Part shown: positions 35,575 to 45,909 of the stretch, piece by piece
Position numbering within the stretch: the stretch's first letter is position 1
Layout: each line of letters opens with the position of its first letter
Program-made: the position numbers and the translations under genes
The notes under the pieces: generated by a model
The model's database searches: none
Told to the model about the DNA's origin: nothing
The model's input: only the letters and a program-made list of their open reading frames with translations
Origin: Clarireedia homoeocarpa
Taxonomy: Eukaryota > Ascomycota > Leotiomycetes > Helotiales > Rutstroemiaceae
Reading direction: 5' to 3'
Length of the DNA: 64,000 bases
NCBI GenBank assembly: GCA_001465935.1
Contig: LNKV01000045.1
Span: forward strand, 146,361-210,360

Positions 35575-35584
35575 CGGCCTCCGA
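35575..35584. promoter_or_regulatory. CGG-N3-CCG site (CGGCCTCCGA)
   Basis: Core palindrome with the downstream A, 158 bases upstream of the methyltransferase-like gene. Confidence 0.5.
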
Positions 35585-35741
35585 GTTGGTCGATTCGAGA
35601 ACCCCCACAACACTCTGCTAACAATCGTGGAAATATGGTACTACAATAGAACACGGAATTTTATGAAAATAAGATGGCTCACCACATCAGACAACACCTC
35701 ATTCTAAGCAAATCACCAACTGAAACCAGAAAGCAGCAATT

Positions 35742-36666
35742 ATGATTCTCTTCCCACGTTTCCAGCTAATGGAGATAGAGGACCAACCATGGTGTCCATC
35801 CTGGCTACGCGAATACTCTCATGCAGCGCTAGCGCAAATGTGGCAGACGACTGGGGCAATGAGAACGAGCTCAACAGCAGCACAAGCATGCGATGTTCTC
35901 CTTGAAAATCTTCCTGATCCATCTACTTTCACCTTTGTCGACGCATGCGCAGGAGCGGGAGGACCTACGCCAATATTAGAGAAAGTCGTCAACCAGAAAC
36001 TTCAAGCACAAGGGAAGGGTCCTGTCCAATTCATTCTCACGGACCTTTACCCTGATTTGCAGGCGTGGGAGAAGATCATTAAGCGTAGCGAAAACATTTC
36101 ATTCGTACGACAACCCGTAGATGCCACCAAGAAAATTTCCAGGTATGCGGAGCCGGGAAAGAAGGAATGTCGGATTTTCAATCTTTGTTTCCATCATTTC
36201 AATGATGAGCCGGCAGCGAAAGTTTTGCGGAGCGCTGTTCAAACGTCGGACGCATTCGTGTAAGTCCTAGGGACTCTTGATCTAGTCCCTCGTCCTTCTT
36301 TGATCGCGACCGTGCTGACAGTATTATCTGAAATGCAGCATCTTCGAAATGACGCACCGCAACCTTTCGGCGTTACTTAACACCACGATCGTTATTCTCT
36401 CGCCTCTTCTAACAACATTACTCTGGTATTGGTATTCGCCCATGCATATCCTTCTTACATACATCATTCCCATTGTGCCGATTTTCTTTGCAGTAGATGG
36501 CTATGTGTCTTGTATTCGTACTCGAACAGCGGACGAGACGATGGAGCTGTTGACAAAACAGAAAGACCTAGATTTGAGCCAGTGGGAATTCAAGAGCGGA
36601 TCACAATTAGTCTTGCCACCCTTTGGCAACCTGTACTATTATATCGGAGTCAAGAAACAAAGGTAG
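35742..36666 (+). CDS. SAM methyltransferase-like protein with C-terminal membrane segments
   Basis: Two exons (35742-36259 and 36339-36666) give 281 residues. The N-terminal half carries a class I methyltransferase-like glycine-rich motif, FVDACAGAGGPTPILEK, and an acidic FILTDLYPDLQAW stretch that would hold the SAM ribose. After CRIFNLCFHHFNDEPAAKVL, the C-terminal part has two strongly hydrophobic segments (about residues 192-232), so the protein is probably anchored in a membrane. I recognise this as a fungal architecture but not a named gene. It sits between the PKS and the metallo-hydrolase and has a core palindrome 158 bases upstream, suggesting cluster membership. The methyl acceptor is unknown, and it could be a non-methylating relative. 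Confidence 0.75.
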
Positions 36667-36967
36667 ATAGTTGCGGCCAAGCTGACTGAAAACCCCATGT
36701 CGTCGTTGGGGTGGAAAGTCTGAAAATGATGGGTATGGTGAAGGACTCGCGTAATGTACGAAGTACATTTTGTAGCTAAATATGCGCGCGGATATCTATT
36801 ACTAGCACACTCTACCCTCAGGCACCAATAATTACACTTAACGATTTCTCAAATTGATTACGCGCTTGACCTCAATAACATCACTGTCAACGTTCACTGT
36901 CAACGTCGTGAAAAGTCGGAAAAGTCATGACGACAGTGCTTAATATATACACACGCCTAGCAGGACT
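36667..36967. other. Convergent spacer
   Basis: Separates the 3' ends of the methyltransferase-like and metallo-hydrolase genes. Tandem GTCAACGTTCACT and AAAAGTCGG repeats (about 36887-36925) are visible; no gene. Confidence 0.5.
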
Positions 36968-38014
36968 TCACACCTTCAAATCTCTCAAAAACAGCCATCT
37001 TCCCTGAGTACCCTTGTCCTTCGCTTTCCAATCAGCAATACTGTCCGGAAAGAATTCTAAACTATCTAACAATGTAGCATCATGCGCGAGAATTATCATC
37101 ACATCATCTCTTCCATCAAAAGCCTTCAACTTTTCTACTGTCTCCTCCGCTATCTTCAGGTCTTCAGCCATTGCAGGTGCAAGACCGTAAATGGATTTCT
37201 CTCTGGACTTACGGCAAGCCGGAGATGTATGGTTACAACTGCTTTGTTCCGAGCGTAATCTACCGAGCGAAACCTCGGACACGGTTTCTGGTAATGGCCT
37301 GAAGCTGTTCGGTCGGAGCTGTGCGATACTGTGGCAAGCATCACCGCCCAAGAGCAACCAGGAATCTTCCGTTGTCCGGCAAAGCGCACAAATATGGTGA
37401 GAGGTGTGGCCGGGAGCTTCCAATATCCAGAATGAGCCATCCTCAAAGAAATCCGCAGCCCTGAATCCTCCAATCGTTGTCTTGCAGTCTGCGAAATCGA
37501 TCTCCCGAACGTTACGACCTTCGAAGGCACTATTGAGAACAAAAGCATTGGGATTAGATGGATATCCAGGGATGTAATTTGCCTTCAAGCCAGGCCCAAC
37601 GACGAGCTCTGTAGTGGAAGGAAAGACCGAAGGATCACCAACATGGTCGATGTGTGCGTGGGACCAGATAATGGAGTTTATTTCTGATAGATCAATTCCT
37701 TGAGCTTTGATTGTGTCTGGAACATGCTGGAATTCGTCGATGCCCATCACATCGTTACTTGTGAACATTGCTTTCAATGCAGGTGGCATTCGATTTTCCA
37801 AGTCTTTCATGAAGGCCAAATCATACAAGACTTTCTGATCTCGATTGCGTGACTCGATCAAGAAGCTGTATCCTGCCAGATTCAAATATTTCTTGTCGAC
37901 TGGAGCAGGATGCACCAGCATCTCGGCCAACATATGCGATCTTGCTCCATTGATAACCGAAACATTGACGCAGTGGCCTTGATAGTCTGGGAAGTGAATA
38001 TCTTCAGGAGTCAT
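36968..38014 (-). CDS. Metallo-beta-lactamase-fold hydrolase
   Basis: A single exon of 348 residues. The metal-binding HxHxDH motif is SHAHIDHVGD at about residue 117. Further ligands fit GHTSHH, GGDACHS and the late LAHDATL. This arrangement belongs to the lactonase/hydrolase branch of the fold. The PKS already has its own thioesterase, so this protein need not release the chain as the stand-alone thioesterases of anthraquinone clusters do. Opening or closing a lactone, or hydrolysing an ester, is more likely, though this is inference. It is divergent from O-methyltransferase 1 with a perfect palindrome between them. Confidence 0.88.
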   Translation of the reverse strand: MTPEDIHFPDYQGHCVNVSVINGARSHMLAEMLVHPAPVDKKYLNLAGYSFLIESRNRDQKVLYDLAFMKDLENRMPPALKAMFTSNDVMGIDEFQHVPDTIKAQGIDLSEINSIIWSHAHIDHVGDPSVFPSTTELVVGPGLKANYIPGYPSNPNAFVLNSAFEGRNVREIDFADCKTTIGGFRAADFFEDGSFWILEAPGHTSHHICALCRTTEDSWLLLGGDACHSIAQLRPNSFRPLPETVSEVSLGRLRSEQSSCNHTSPACRKSREKSIYGLAPAMAEDLKIAEETVEKLKAFDGRDDVMIILAHDATLLDSLEFFPDSIADWKAKDKGTQGRWLFLRDLKV

Positions 38015-38192
38015 TGTGGTAGTAGGTATATCCTGTCAAGTAGTAAATTTATCTTTGTCTTTCAATATTTTGAATCTTTCTCTCCTATCTTCTTGTTGTT
38101 TACATGACCCTTTCTCTCACTGTTCTTTTCCAAACTCAGATACATCGGAAGTTGCTGTGTTTATCCGACTCGCCGAAAAGGTACCAAAATGG

Positions 38193-38203
38193 TCGGCTCC
38201 CGA
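38193..38203. promoter_or_regulatory. Palindromic site TCGGCTCCCGA
   Basis: TCGG-N3-CCGA between the metallo-hydrolase (179 bases from its start) and O-methyltransferase 1 (120 bases from its start). Confidence 0.65.
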
Positions 38204-38322
38204 ACCCCGCCAGCGTACGATGCCCCTTCACGTTGGGCATGAGAATGAATAAAGCCATACTGAAATAGAATAAATAGTAAGTCTTTATTACTCGTATTGT
38301 ACCAAAACTATTGTGATCCAAA

Positions 38323-39832
38323 ATGTCTTCCATCAAAGAGCTCAGCGAAAGAATCGTCAACAACTCAGCCTTAGTCGACAGATGGCTGGCAAGCAAGAAT
38401 GCAAAGTCACCCTCTTTCGACCAAGATGCCGAAGAAGAGTTCCCCTCCACCGAGGGTGACCGTGAGATCGAATCAGCAAGATTAGCAATCTTAGAAGACA
38501 CGAAAACACTTCATGACCTAGTTAATGGGCCAGGAGAGGTTCTTCGCCAGATCTGTTGGGGTGTAAGTTGAATGAATGTGTTTGAAGAAATTTGATTGGA
38601 CTTACTAAAGAATGCACATAGTCTATTGATAATGCTGTACAGCAATGCATTTACCACTTCCATTTCCTTCAGGCTATTCCACTAGAGGGTGGTACAGCTT
38701 ATCCAGAGCTTTCGGCGAAGGTTGGGTTGTCCTTACCCCAAGTAAAAGCCATCGTACGTCAATCCGCCATGAACCGCGTTTTGCGTGAAGATGGGCCCGA
38801 TCATGTGGTCCACACGGCATCTTCTGCACTGCTTCTAAAAAATCGCGCCATGATGGATTGGTACGGCCATTGCGTTGAGGAGATGTTCCCTGCTGGTGCG
38901 AAGATTTCCGAAGCACTGGAGCAGTACCAGGGTAGTACATCTGCCGCTGATAGCGCATTTGGCCTTGCTTTCAACACGAAAGAGCCTATCTATACCTTCC
39001 TTGAGCGATATCCCGACCGACAGGCTCGCTTTTTCGGTGCTATGGAAGGTGTTGGAAAAGATCCTGGCCATAGCCTAGAACATGTTGTTAAAGGATATCC
39101 GTGGGCTGACCTTGGCAATGCTACCGTCGTTGATGTATGTCCCCCACTCTCTCCTGTATTCTCGGCTGCATATTCGGTGAAACATTTCGTGGGCTAATGT
39201 CTCTCACTTACAGGTCGGCGGCTCCTCCGGCTTCATGAGTGTTGCACTTGCCAAGGGTCACTCAAATCTAAAGAAACTCGTCGTACAAGACTACAAACAC
39301 ACCGTCGAGCAAGGCGCGGCACAGCTTCCGGCCGAACTATCCTCCCGCATAGAATTTGTGCCGCACAATTTCTTTGAACCCCAACCAACCGCCGCCGCGG
39401 ATGTGTACATCTTACGACACATTTGCCATAACTGGTCCACAGAGAATTGCGCCAAGATTATCCAGCAGATAGTCCCTGTCATGAAACCAGAGAGTAAGAT
39501 CCTACTGGTCGAAGTCGTTGTCATGCCTTCTGGGATGGAAGAGTCTAGCGTAGCCGAACGATACATGAGGTATGTAGATTTTGCATACCCACCATCTACC
39601 GATCGCTTATCGTAAACACAAGCGGAGACTCACTTTATATCCAATAAACCGGCTGCTAATAACATCTCTTAGAAATGTCGACGTCACTATGCTTCAGATG
39701 CTCAACACCCAGGAAAGAAGCGAGGATGAATGGCGTGAGGTCGTAAGCACGGCCAGTCCTCAACTTGAGCTGAGGCGTATCTTCAAGCCCAAAGGAAGCT
39801 GGGATTCAATCATTGAGATTTCGTTGAAGTAG
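38323..39832 (+). CDS. O-methyltransferase 1 (SAM-dependent)
   Basis: Four exons (38323-38562, 38622-39134, 39214-39569, 39673-39832) give 422 residues. The SAM-binding motif is split by an intron and reads TVVDVGGSSGFMSVALA. The catalytic histidine is present in RHICHNWSTE, followed by ILLVEVVVMPSG. The N-terminal half is the winged-helix dimerisation domain. The architecture matches fungal O-methyltransferases of aflatoxin and related aromatic polyketide pathways, so it probably methylates a phenol of the PKS product. It contrasts with the histidine-free homologue at 20.3-21.8 kb. It is the last cluster gene with a palindrome in its promoter. Confidence 0.93.
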
Positions 39833-41295
39833 TAATGCAGCTCTGTTTACTGGCACGCTCGTGCTTCGTTATCACGTATATCTATTCGTGGATATTTTTT
39901 ATCAGTAACTTTCCTTAAACTGAAACGTCATGTTTATGCGCGCATGTGGTGCAGTCTTGCCGTGAACCTTTGGATTTCAGTCTGAACGAACGAGAAGGGA
40001 TTATCCATGAACGTATGTACGTATGCATTGGTCACCCCTCGGGGTTGGCTTGTAGCTGTAGCCCATACCGAGGTATGGAGAACTGAGAACATACAAGTAT
40101 CATAAAAAGATTGGTCTGGAATCTGCGGAGTGGGGTTGGGGTGGAAACCGAAGATCATGAGGATCACACTCGATTTGATACGCGCCCTCGTGCGCGCAAC
40201 TACCGCATCTGTATCTTATCCTTGTGTTGAGATCTAAGGCTTTAAAACTCGGATTCCGAAGAAATGTAACATTCGGGCGACCCCGCATTGCATTGCATTA
40301 GAGGAATAGGGGTATAGTGTCAAGCAATTGATTTGTGGGTAAATCCAAGCTAAGTACCGGAATTGTAAGAAGCAACTATGGGTGCGTATACGCACCTTTG
40401 TGGCACACATTCGGCCAACATATTCTAGCCCCCTCAACAACTACCACCAATTTAGTACCGCTACTTTCTCTGCCCTTAATGAACAAAGTTGATACTTTCA
40501 AGTTATCTCTGAAGCTGCAAAAAGATATAAAAAAACGCTATCTTGACTCCAATATAACAAGCAGATTTTACCAATAGAATAGTTGTGATTCAGATTTATA
40601 TGAACATTTATTCAGAAGAGATGATGGTAATGGTAATAAGCACTAATCTAGCCATAGTAAGCATATAAGACTGACTACATACATATTAGTTCTCAATATA
40701 GCGGAATTAATCACCGCACCATAGTGGACTGTAGCCGTACAGCAAATTGCCCAAAGATGACTCCTGTACTCCGGTTTGTTTTCGGTGGATGGACTCAGGT
40801 ATAACGGCTACGAGGTGCCAACCCTTTTATTCAGATTTGAAGCAGATGCCTAATTTCTTCTTGGCTTGGGTTGATAGGATGTCACCTGGGTGATACTAGA
40901 CGACCCCAAGTAAAAATATGTTCATAATTGAAATCGAAAACGTATACCATAGTCCTTTCTACATAACAGTAGTTCTCCATCAAGTATAATACAATATATC
41001 TAGCTGTCCTGGGGCGCCTAATAGCGTTGACCATTTAGTTCTCAGTCCGTCATTAAGTCGTTCCTTAAACCCCAGACCCCTTCGTATACGAGATGACAAT
41101 GAAAAAGATGGTGAGAATGTTCCGCGTAAATGTGCCATTCATTGTAGAACGTGTAGAACGAGTCGTCTTTATAGTTAGGTAAAACTGTCGTTTTTTAGAT
41201 CTTTCATTGAAATGGTTCGAATCGAAGGAAAATCTTTCTCGAGAAAATTTAGAAAAGTCTATATCTCTCAATCTTTCCAGACTTTATGACTTGCT
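39833..41295. other. Long convergent intergenic region
   Basis: No supported gene in 1.46 kb between the 3' ends of O-methyltransferase 1 and regulator 2. It is AT-rich in the second half. A perfect palindrome lies at 40249-40259 although no promoter is expected here. Confidence 0.5.
40249..40259. promoter_or_regulatory. Palindromic site TCGGATTCCGA in a convergent region
   Basis: Perfect TCGG-N3-CCGA, but 417 bases after the end of O-methyltransferase 1 and over 1 kb from the end of regulator 2. It may mark an unseen transcript, a lost gene, or be chance. Confidence 0.4.
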
Positions 41296-43938
41296 CTATG
41301 TCTGGAAATCAAACTGCATGTCATGGGACATTAGAGTCTCAGAAATCAAATTTTGCATACTTCTCGTCTTCTCGAGAGCTTCCGGGTCGTCATGAGTTCG
41401 TGATCGCTTTCGTGTCGATGATTCGGGTAGGAGGTCTGATCCAGTGGAATCAGAGATATCCAGGGAATTTGAAGACGTAAATGGGGTGGCTGGTCCTCCC
41501 ATTGGACCTGAAGTACACGACCAGTTGTCCCATAGGAAAGAAGTACTGGTAGCGGGTGGGGAGAAGGCAAAGTTCGATAGACATTCTTTTGGAGAATTTA
41601 ACACATTGAAGAAATCGATGGCTTGTGGTGGGGGCATGTGAGACGAAGAGCTCATTTGGGCTACAGGGGCCGCAAAAAGTTGAGGGGGGGTGGTCATAGA
41701 ATGATGTTGTTGAGGATTTTGAATAAGATCGATTATCATGAGTATTTGCTCGAAAATCCATGCAAGTCTGCGATGGTAGCTGTTCGATTGCATGCGCTCT
41801 GTGCTGTTGCTGTAACACGCAGATACTTTTTTTAGGAGGTTGAGAGCGTCATTCTCAGATCTTGCGGTTTCATCTTTCGACTGAAAAATTTCAGAAAGCA
41901 AAATGAAAAATGCCGGGACCGAGAATGCATCCAGTACACTGGCAAAAGGTACAGGGATTGCGTTTGCGTGAGGCATGGGCTCTTCGGTTACCTTTGAAGG
42001 CGAGGCTGTGTCTTCTATCATGGACTTGAAATCTGCCCAGACTTGCGGTTCTTGGGAACCGTGGGCTATAAGCAGCAATAGGCAGCTAATCTTTGCATCC
42101 GAACGAACTTGATTGGCATGTCGTGGTTCATTGCTGTGCTTTAGGGCGAAAATGCGAGTGGTAAGGAACTCTAACGTTGCGATGGCACGACTAGGGCAAC
42201 TATCATATGTAGCAGGAGCCTCGAAAACCGCAAATTCACGCATGTATTGGTCCATATGCTGCTCAATGAGCTGCAGGGTCTTCTTAGCTTTAGATTTTGC
42301 GGCAAGTCCGGCTCCAGTGGATCGGCGAGGTTTCGAGATATTATGCGCGAACCGGTATACTTCCTCTTGGATCATTGCCAGTTGACATTGATTGAGATAA
42401 GGTGCCTGGAGTTCTATATCTGCAGTAAGTTGATCAATAATCTCACAATCGTAGCTCGGAAGCCATGAGACAGATCCGCGTGTCATGCAGAGGCTTTTAT
42501 CTCGAGAATAAAGCGAACGTAAAACCTTGGCTCGTTCCAAAGTCTCATTTGAGCTGTTGTGAGGAGGAAAGAGCTGAGCGTGATGAAGAGCCATGCTTCG
42601 TGCAAGCATACAAGCGTAAGTGAAGATAAACTCAGCCCATCCAGGTGGGTCGAATTGCTGCGCTGCGACACTCTACGAAGGTAGATACATGATCAGCAAG
42701 GCGTCCATATTCACAAACCCACAATCACTAGGCTGTACCTACGAGTAGAATTAAAGTTTGAACATTGATGAGCCTTGGCGTGGTCAACAGTCGTGAATTG
42801 ACCAATGCGGCACGACTCGGGAGAAACGAACGAGCGAAATCGCCAAAAAGAGCGTTTGTTTTTTGAGCCGATATCTCCATTCCCAAAACAAGTAAAGTTA
42901 TGACCTTAAAACAGATAGCCCACACATCATCACCAAGCCCCATGGGCCGTGAATACACCCGCTCTAGATTAGCTAGAAGATCACTCTGTACGAATATATC
43001 AGTCGTGCAGTCGAGGTGTTGAAAGAAGTGGCCAACAGCAGCGATAGCTTGTTGCTTGGATAACGGAGTGATCAGAGAGTGGTCTCCGAACGGCGGAAAG
43101 GGCTCCACCGCACCTGCGGTATCACATAATGTCTGGAGAGCATTTTGGAGTTGTAAATACGACTCAGATGCGCTGCTCGAAGCCAATGCATGAGACCGAA
43201 ATTGACTGCAAAGGTCTGAAAGTGAGCGTGGTTCGTCGGAATAATCAGCCAGGCCGGTTTGATCCTGGGTTGTCTCTATAGAGATAATATTATCTGTGAG
43301 CGAAGGAGAGACCTCCGAGCTATCATCATTATTCTCAAGCCTGGATTGTTCGCCATGGATTGATCCTTGGTGTGATGAGTCACTTATGAATGGATCTTCT
43401 CGATCTATATTTCGAGCAATGCTGATAGTGAGACGATCAAGGTGCGCTTCTATGGTGGCAAGACGCTCCTGAACACCACTAACACTCTCGAAACTGAGCT
43501 CGGGTCAGCGTTAATTCCTTGCAACAGAAACCACAAAACTGACAGCGATTTGAGGTGATTGATTCTCTTTGTAGGATTTTGATAGACACATGTTACAGTG
43601 TCATCCCGCTCGCAATTGCTGCATTGTGGACGTTCTCTGCCACATTTTATTTTCCGTTCACGGCAGCGCGTACATGCCTATAGTACGATAAGGATCAACA
43701 ATTGTTTTCTTGAGACGATATCGAAATAAATGGATCAGTGCGATATATGACTCAAATTAGGGGAAATAAGAGATGCAGAATGGAAGAGGCTCCCATGGGT
43801 AAGCGTTACTTGGGGATTGTTCACTGACCTGGTCGGATGTTGAGTATTCGTTCTTGTCCTATATTTAGTCAGATCTGGCGCAGTATATAAGAGAGTCATA
43901 AAGAGATCTCTACGTACTTGCTTATCATAGTTTGACAT
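41296..43938 (-). CDS. Zn(II)2Cys6 transcription factor 2
   Basis: Five exons (43938-43918, 43858-43829, 43677-43544, 43493-42743, 42672-41296) give 770 residues. The zinc cluster ACTRCRERKIKC with CSNC and VTCVYQNP lies at about residues 18-47 and spans exon 3. It is followed by RINHLKSL and a predicted coil VQERLATIEAHLDRLTIS. The centre resembles a fungal transcription factor domain (MASSSASES to about residue 600). The C-terminus is rich in serine, proline and glutamine and contains a basic RKRSRTHDD stretch. It borders the cluster on its right side and could be a second pathway regulator, but there is no palindrome in its upstream region. Which of the two factors binds the palindrome is undetermined. 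Confidence 0.88.
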
Positions 43939-44812
43939 CCCGACCTCTACACAGGTGATGAGTATGATATTGTTGATATATGGTATTTGTATGGAAAATT
44001 CGAGTAGGAAACACGGCTGAAGAATATCCTTATTATAATAAAGCGCGGCTCCTCCAAGTTAGCGTAAGCAATAGCAAGTCTAATTACTTAGCTATCTACA
44101 TTCATATACATATGAAACTCCATGAATCGAAATACAACACTACAATGTATACTATCGGAGTTGCTGCTTATTGTTTTGAACGTTGGCACCCGATTTCAGT
44201 TACACAGAGTAAGCAGCTTACATCCAGTAACTACCGATAGGACCAACCGCTCTTGAATGCCTGTAAATCTACAGTGGAGTTTAATTTATAATGATTCATA
44301 AGTGGTATGGGATACGAGTAGTGGAAAGCGTAGCAAACTAACTGGCGAACTATATTTATTACAAATCTAGCGCCACCCATTGCGGAAGGGGGGGAGGTTT
44401 GACAAATACTTTTCGCTTATCTGTTCGCACTTTAAACAGTAGTAGCCGGCATAACAAAGGTTAATATATATACTCTGGTTATTGTTAAAATTCTATATAA
44501 TTGTAGAATCTTGACGATATGATTCGACAAAACCCCCCTCGTTGATAGAATCTACTAGAATAAATATAACCTTTGTTTCGCCGGTTGCTATATATTAATT
44601 TTATTTAATAAAAGGTTTTACTATTTAATTATTGTTTTTTACTATCTGACTATCGTTCTATATATTTATACTATATATCGGAGGTATATATAATTAATTG
44701 TTAGAAGGTAATAATGGGGCCCGGGGGTAGTCGATGCGAGAACGCGGGGTAATCGGGTAGTGATATTCCGAGGGACACAAAGACTAAATAAACAATTAGT
44801 TTGAATATAAAG
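43939..44812. other. AT-rich intergenic region upstream of regulator 2
   Basis: No gene found. The first few hundred bases must contain the regulator 2 promoter. From about 44440 onward the sequence becomes AT-rich and repeat-like. Confidence 0.5.
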
Positions 44813-45236
44813 TAACGTACAACCCCAGTTTATAGATCACCTCAAATCTCACCTAAAACCACAATTATTGATAAATTTATTATTTAATAACTATTAAATA
44901 TAAAACTCTAAGGATAAAATCCTAGGCTCTATTATATATATAAATAATCTAAATCTCAATTTCTAAATAGTTTTATCAAGTAGTTTTTTATTTAGATCTT
45001 TTTTATTAAAAAAATTTCTTGAAAATTTAATTAAATAAAAATATTTAATTTATTAATTATTTAAATGTTTCTAGAATTTATATTTAAGTTCTCTATATAC
45101 AGATTAACTTATATATAAGTTTTCAATTTAAAATCTTCAATAGTTATTAAAATATAAAAAATATAAAAGTTAATATTTAGTAAGATTTTGGTGATCTATT
45201 TAAATAGGGTGATCTATAAACTGGGGTCATACGTTA
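44813..45236. mobile_element. TA-flanked inverted-repeat element (possible mariner-type MITE)
   Basis: A 424-base AT-rich element with terminal inverted repeats of about 30 bases: the left end runs TAACGTACAACCCCAG and the right end mirrors it with CTGGGGTCATACGTTA. Only about three mismatches are seen. TA at each end is consistent with the TA target duplication of Tc1/mariner elements. It encodes nothing. Strong AT content suggests decay by repeat-induced mutation. Confidence 0.7.
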
Positions 45237-45340
45237 GACTATACGTTTTATTAATAATTTCTCTAAACTTGTTAATCGTTTTAAAACTTATAAACTTATA
45301 TTCAAGTTGTTGTTAGTTTGATAATTAGGTTCAAAATCGG

Positions 45341-45398
45341 AATTGAATATAGTTTACAAGCTCGTGTTCGAGTTATTTATTAGTTTGAGAATTAGGTT
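45341..45398. repeat. Decayed direct repeat, copy a
   Basis: This aligns with 45753-45810. Most differences are transitions toward A or T in this copy (for example GCTTGCAAGC in the other copy is GTTTACAAGC here). Confidence 0.6.
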
Positions 45399-45452
45399 TA
45401 TATCAAGGTTACTGATAACTAGATATAAAAAGATAAAGTAATTATTAACTGA

Positions 45453-45518
45453 CCCCTCTCTTTCTGAGATTCTCAGTCTTATTTATAATAGTACTGAGAG
45501 TCTCGAAAGAGAGGGATA
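45453..45518. repeat. Perfect-stem inverted repeat
   Basis: CCCTCTCTTTCTGAGATTCTC and its near-complement CTGAGAGTCTCGAAAGAGAGGG form a hairpin of about 22 bases around a short AT loop. A second small inverted repeat (TGACTGTATCA and TGATACAGTCA) lies at about 45616-45683. Confidence 0.6.
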
Positions 45519-45752
45519 AAGACTAAAGACTAATTACTATTACAATCAGATCATTGATCTTGCCAAGTGATTTACGTAGAGACAATGACTTGTTATATAA
45601 TAATTACATGCGCATTGACTGTATCACTTGGGCCTCGATACCTGACAGGTGGACCCGACAAATGGACCCCTGATACAGTCAGTAGTACTGAGGAGATCAT
45701 ATGATACTGACCCCGCTTATCAGATAGCACTTTCCATGACAGTTCAAAAGTG

Positions 45753-45810
45753 GAATTAGATATAGCTTGCAAGCTCGTATTCGAGTTGTTGTTGGTTTGG
45801 GAATTGGGTT
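45753..45810. repeat. Direct repeat, copy b
   Basis: Less decayed partner of 45341-45398, directly followed by the minisatellite. Confidence 0.6.
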
Positions 45811-45840
45811 CAAAATTAGGTTCGAAGTCGGTTTAAAGTC

Positions 45841-45909
45841 GGTTCAAACTTGGGTTCGAAGTCGGTTCAAACTTGGGTTCGAAGTCGGTTCAAACTTGGG
45901 TTCGAAGTT
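45841..45909. repeat. Minisatellite with 23-base unit
   Basis: Three near-perfect tandem copies of a 23-base unit beginning GGTTCAAACTTGGGTTCGAA, preceded by a degenerate copy at about 45819-45840. The open frame through it is a by-product of the repeat. Confidence 0.85.

Larger units (their letters stand above)
34266..35741. other. Divergent intergenic region between NR-PKS and methyltransferase-like gene
   Basis: It contains the core palindromes at 34542 and 35575. A minus-strand frame at 34781-35065 (94 residues, hydrophobic, starting MARGVHISRIVSQILILST) could be a small membrane protein or a relic, but I find no supporting domain or splice structure. Confidence 0.45.
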
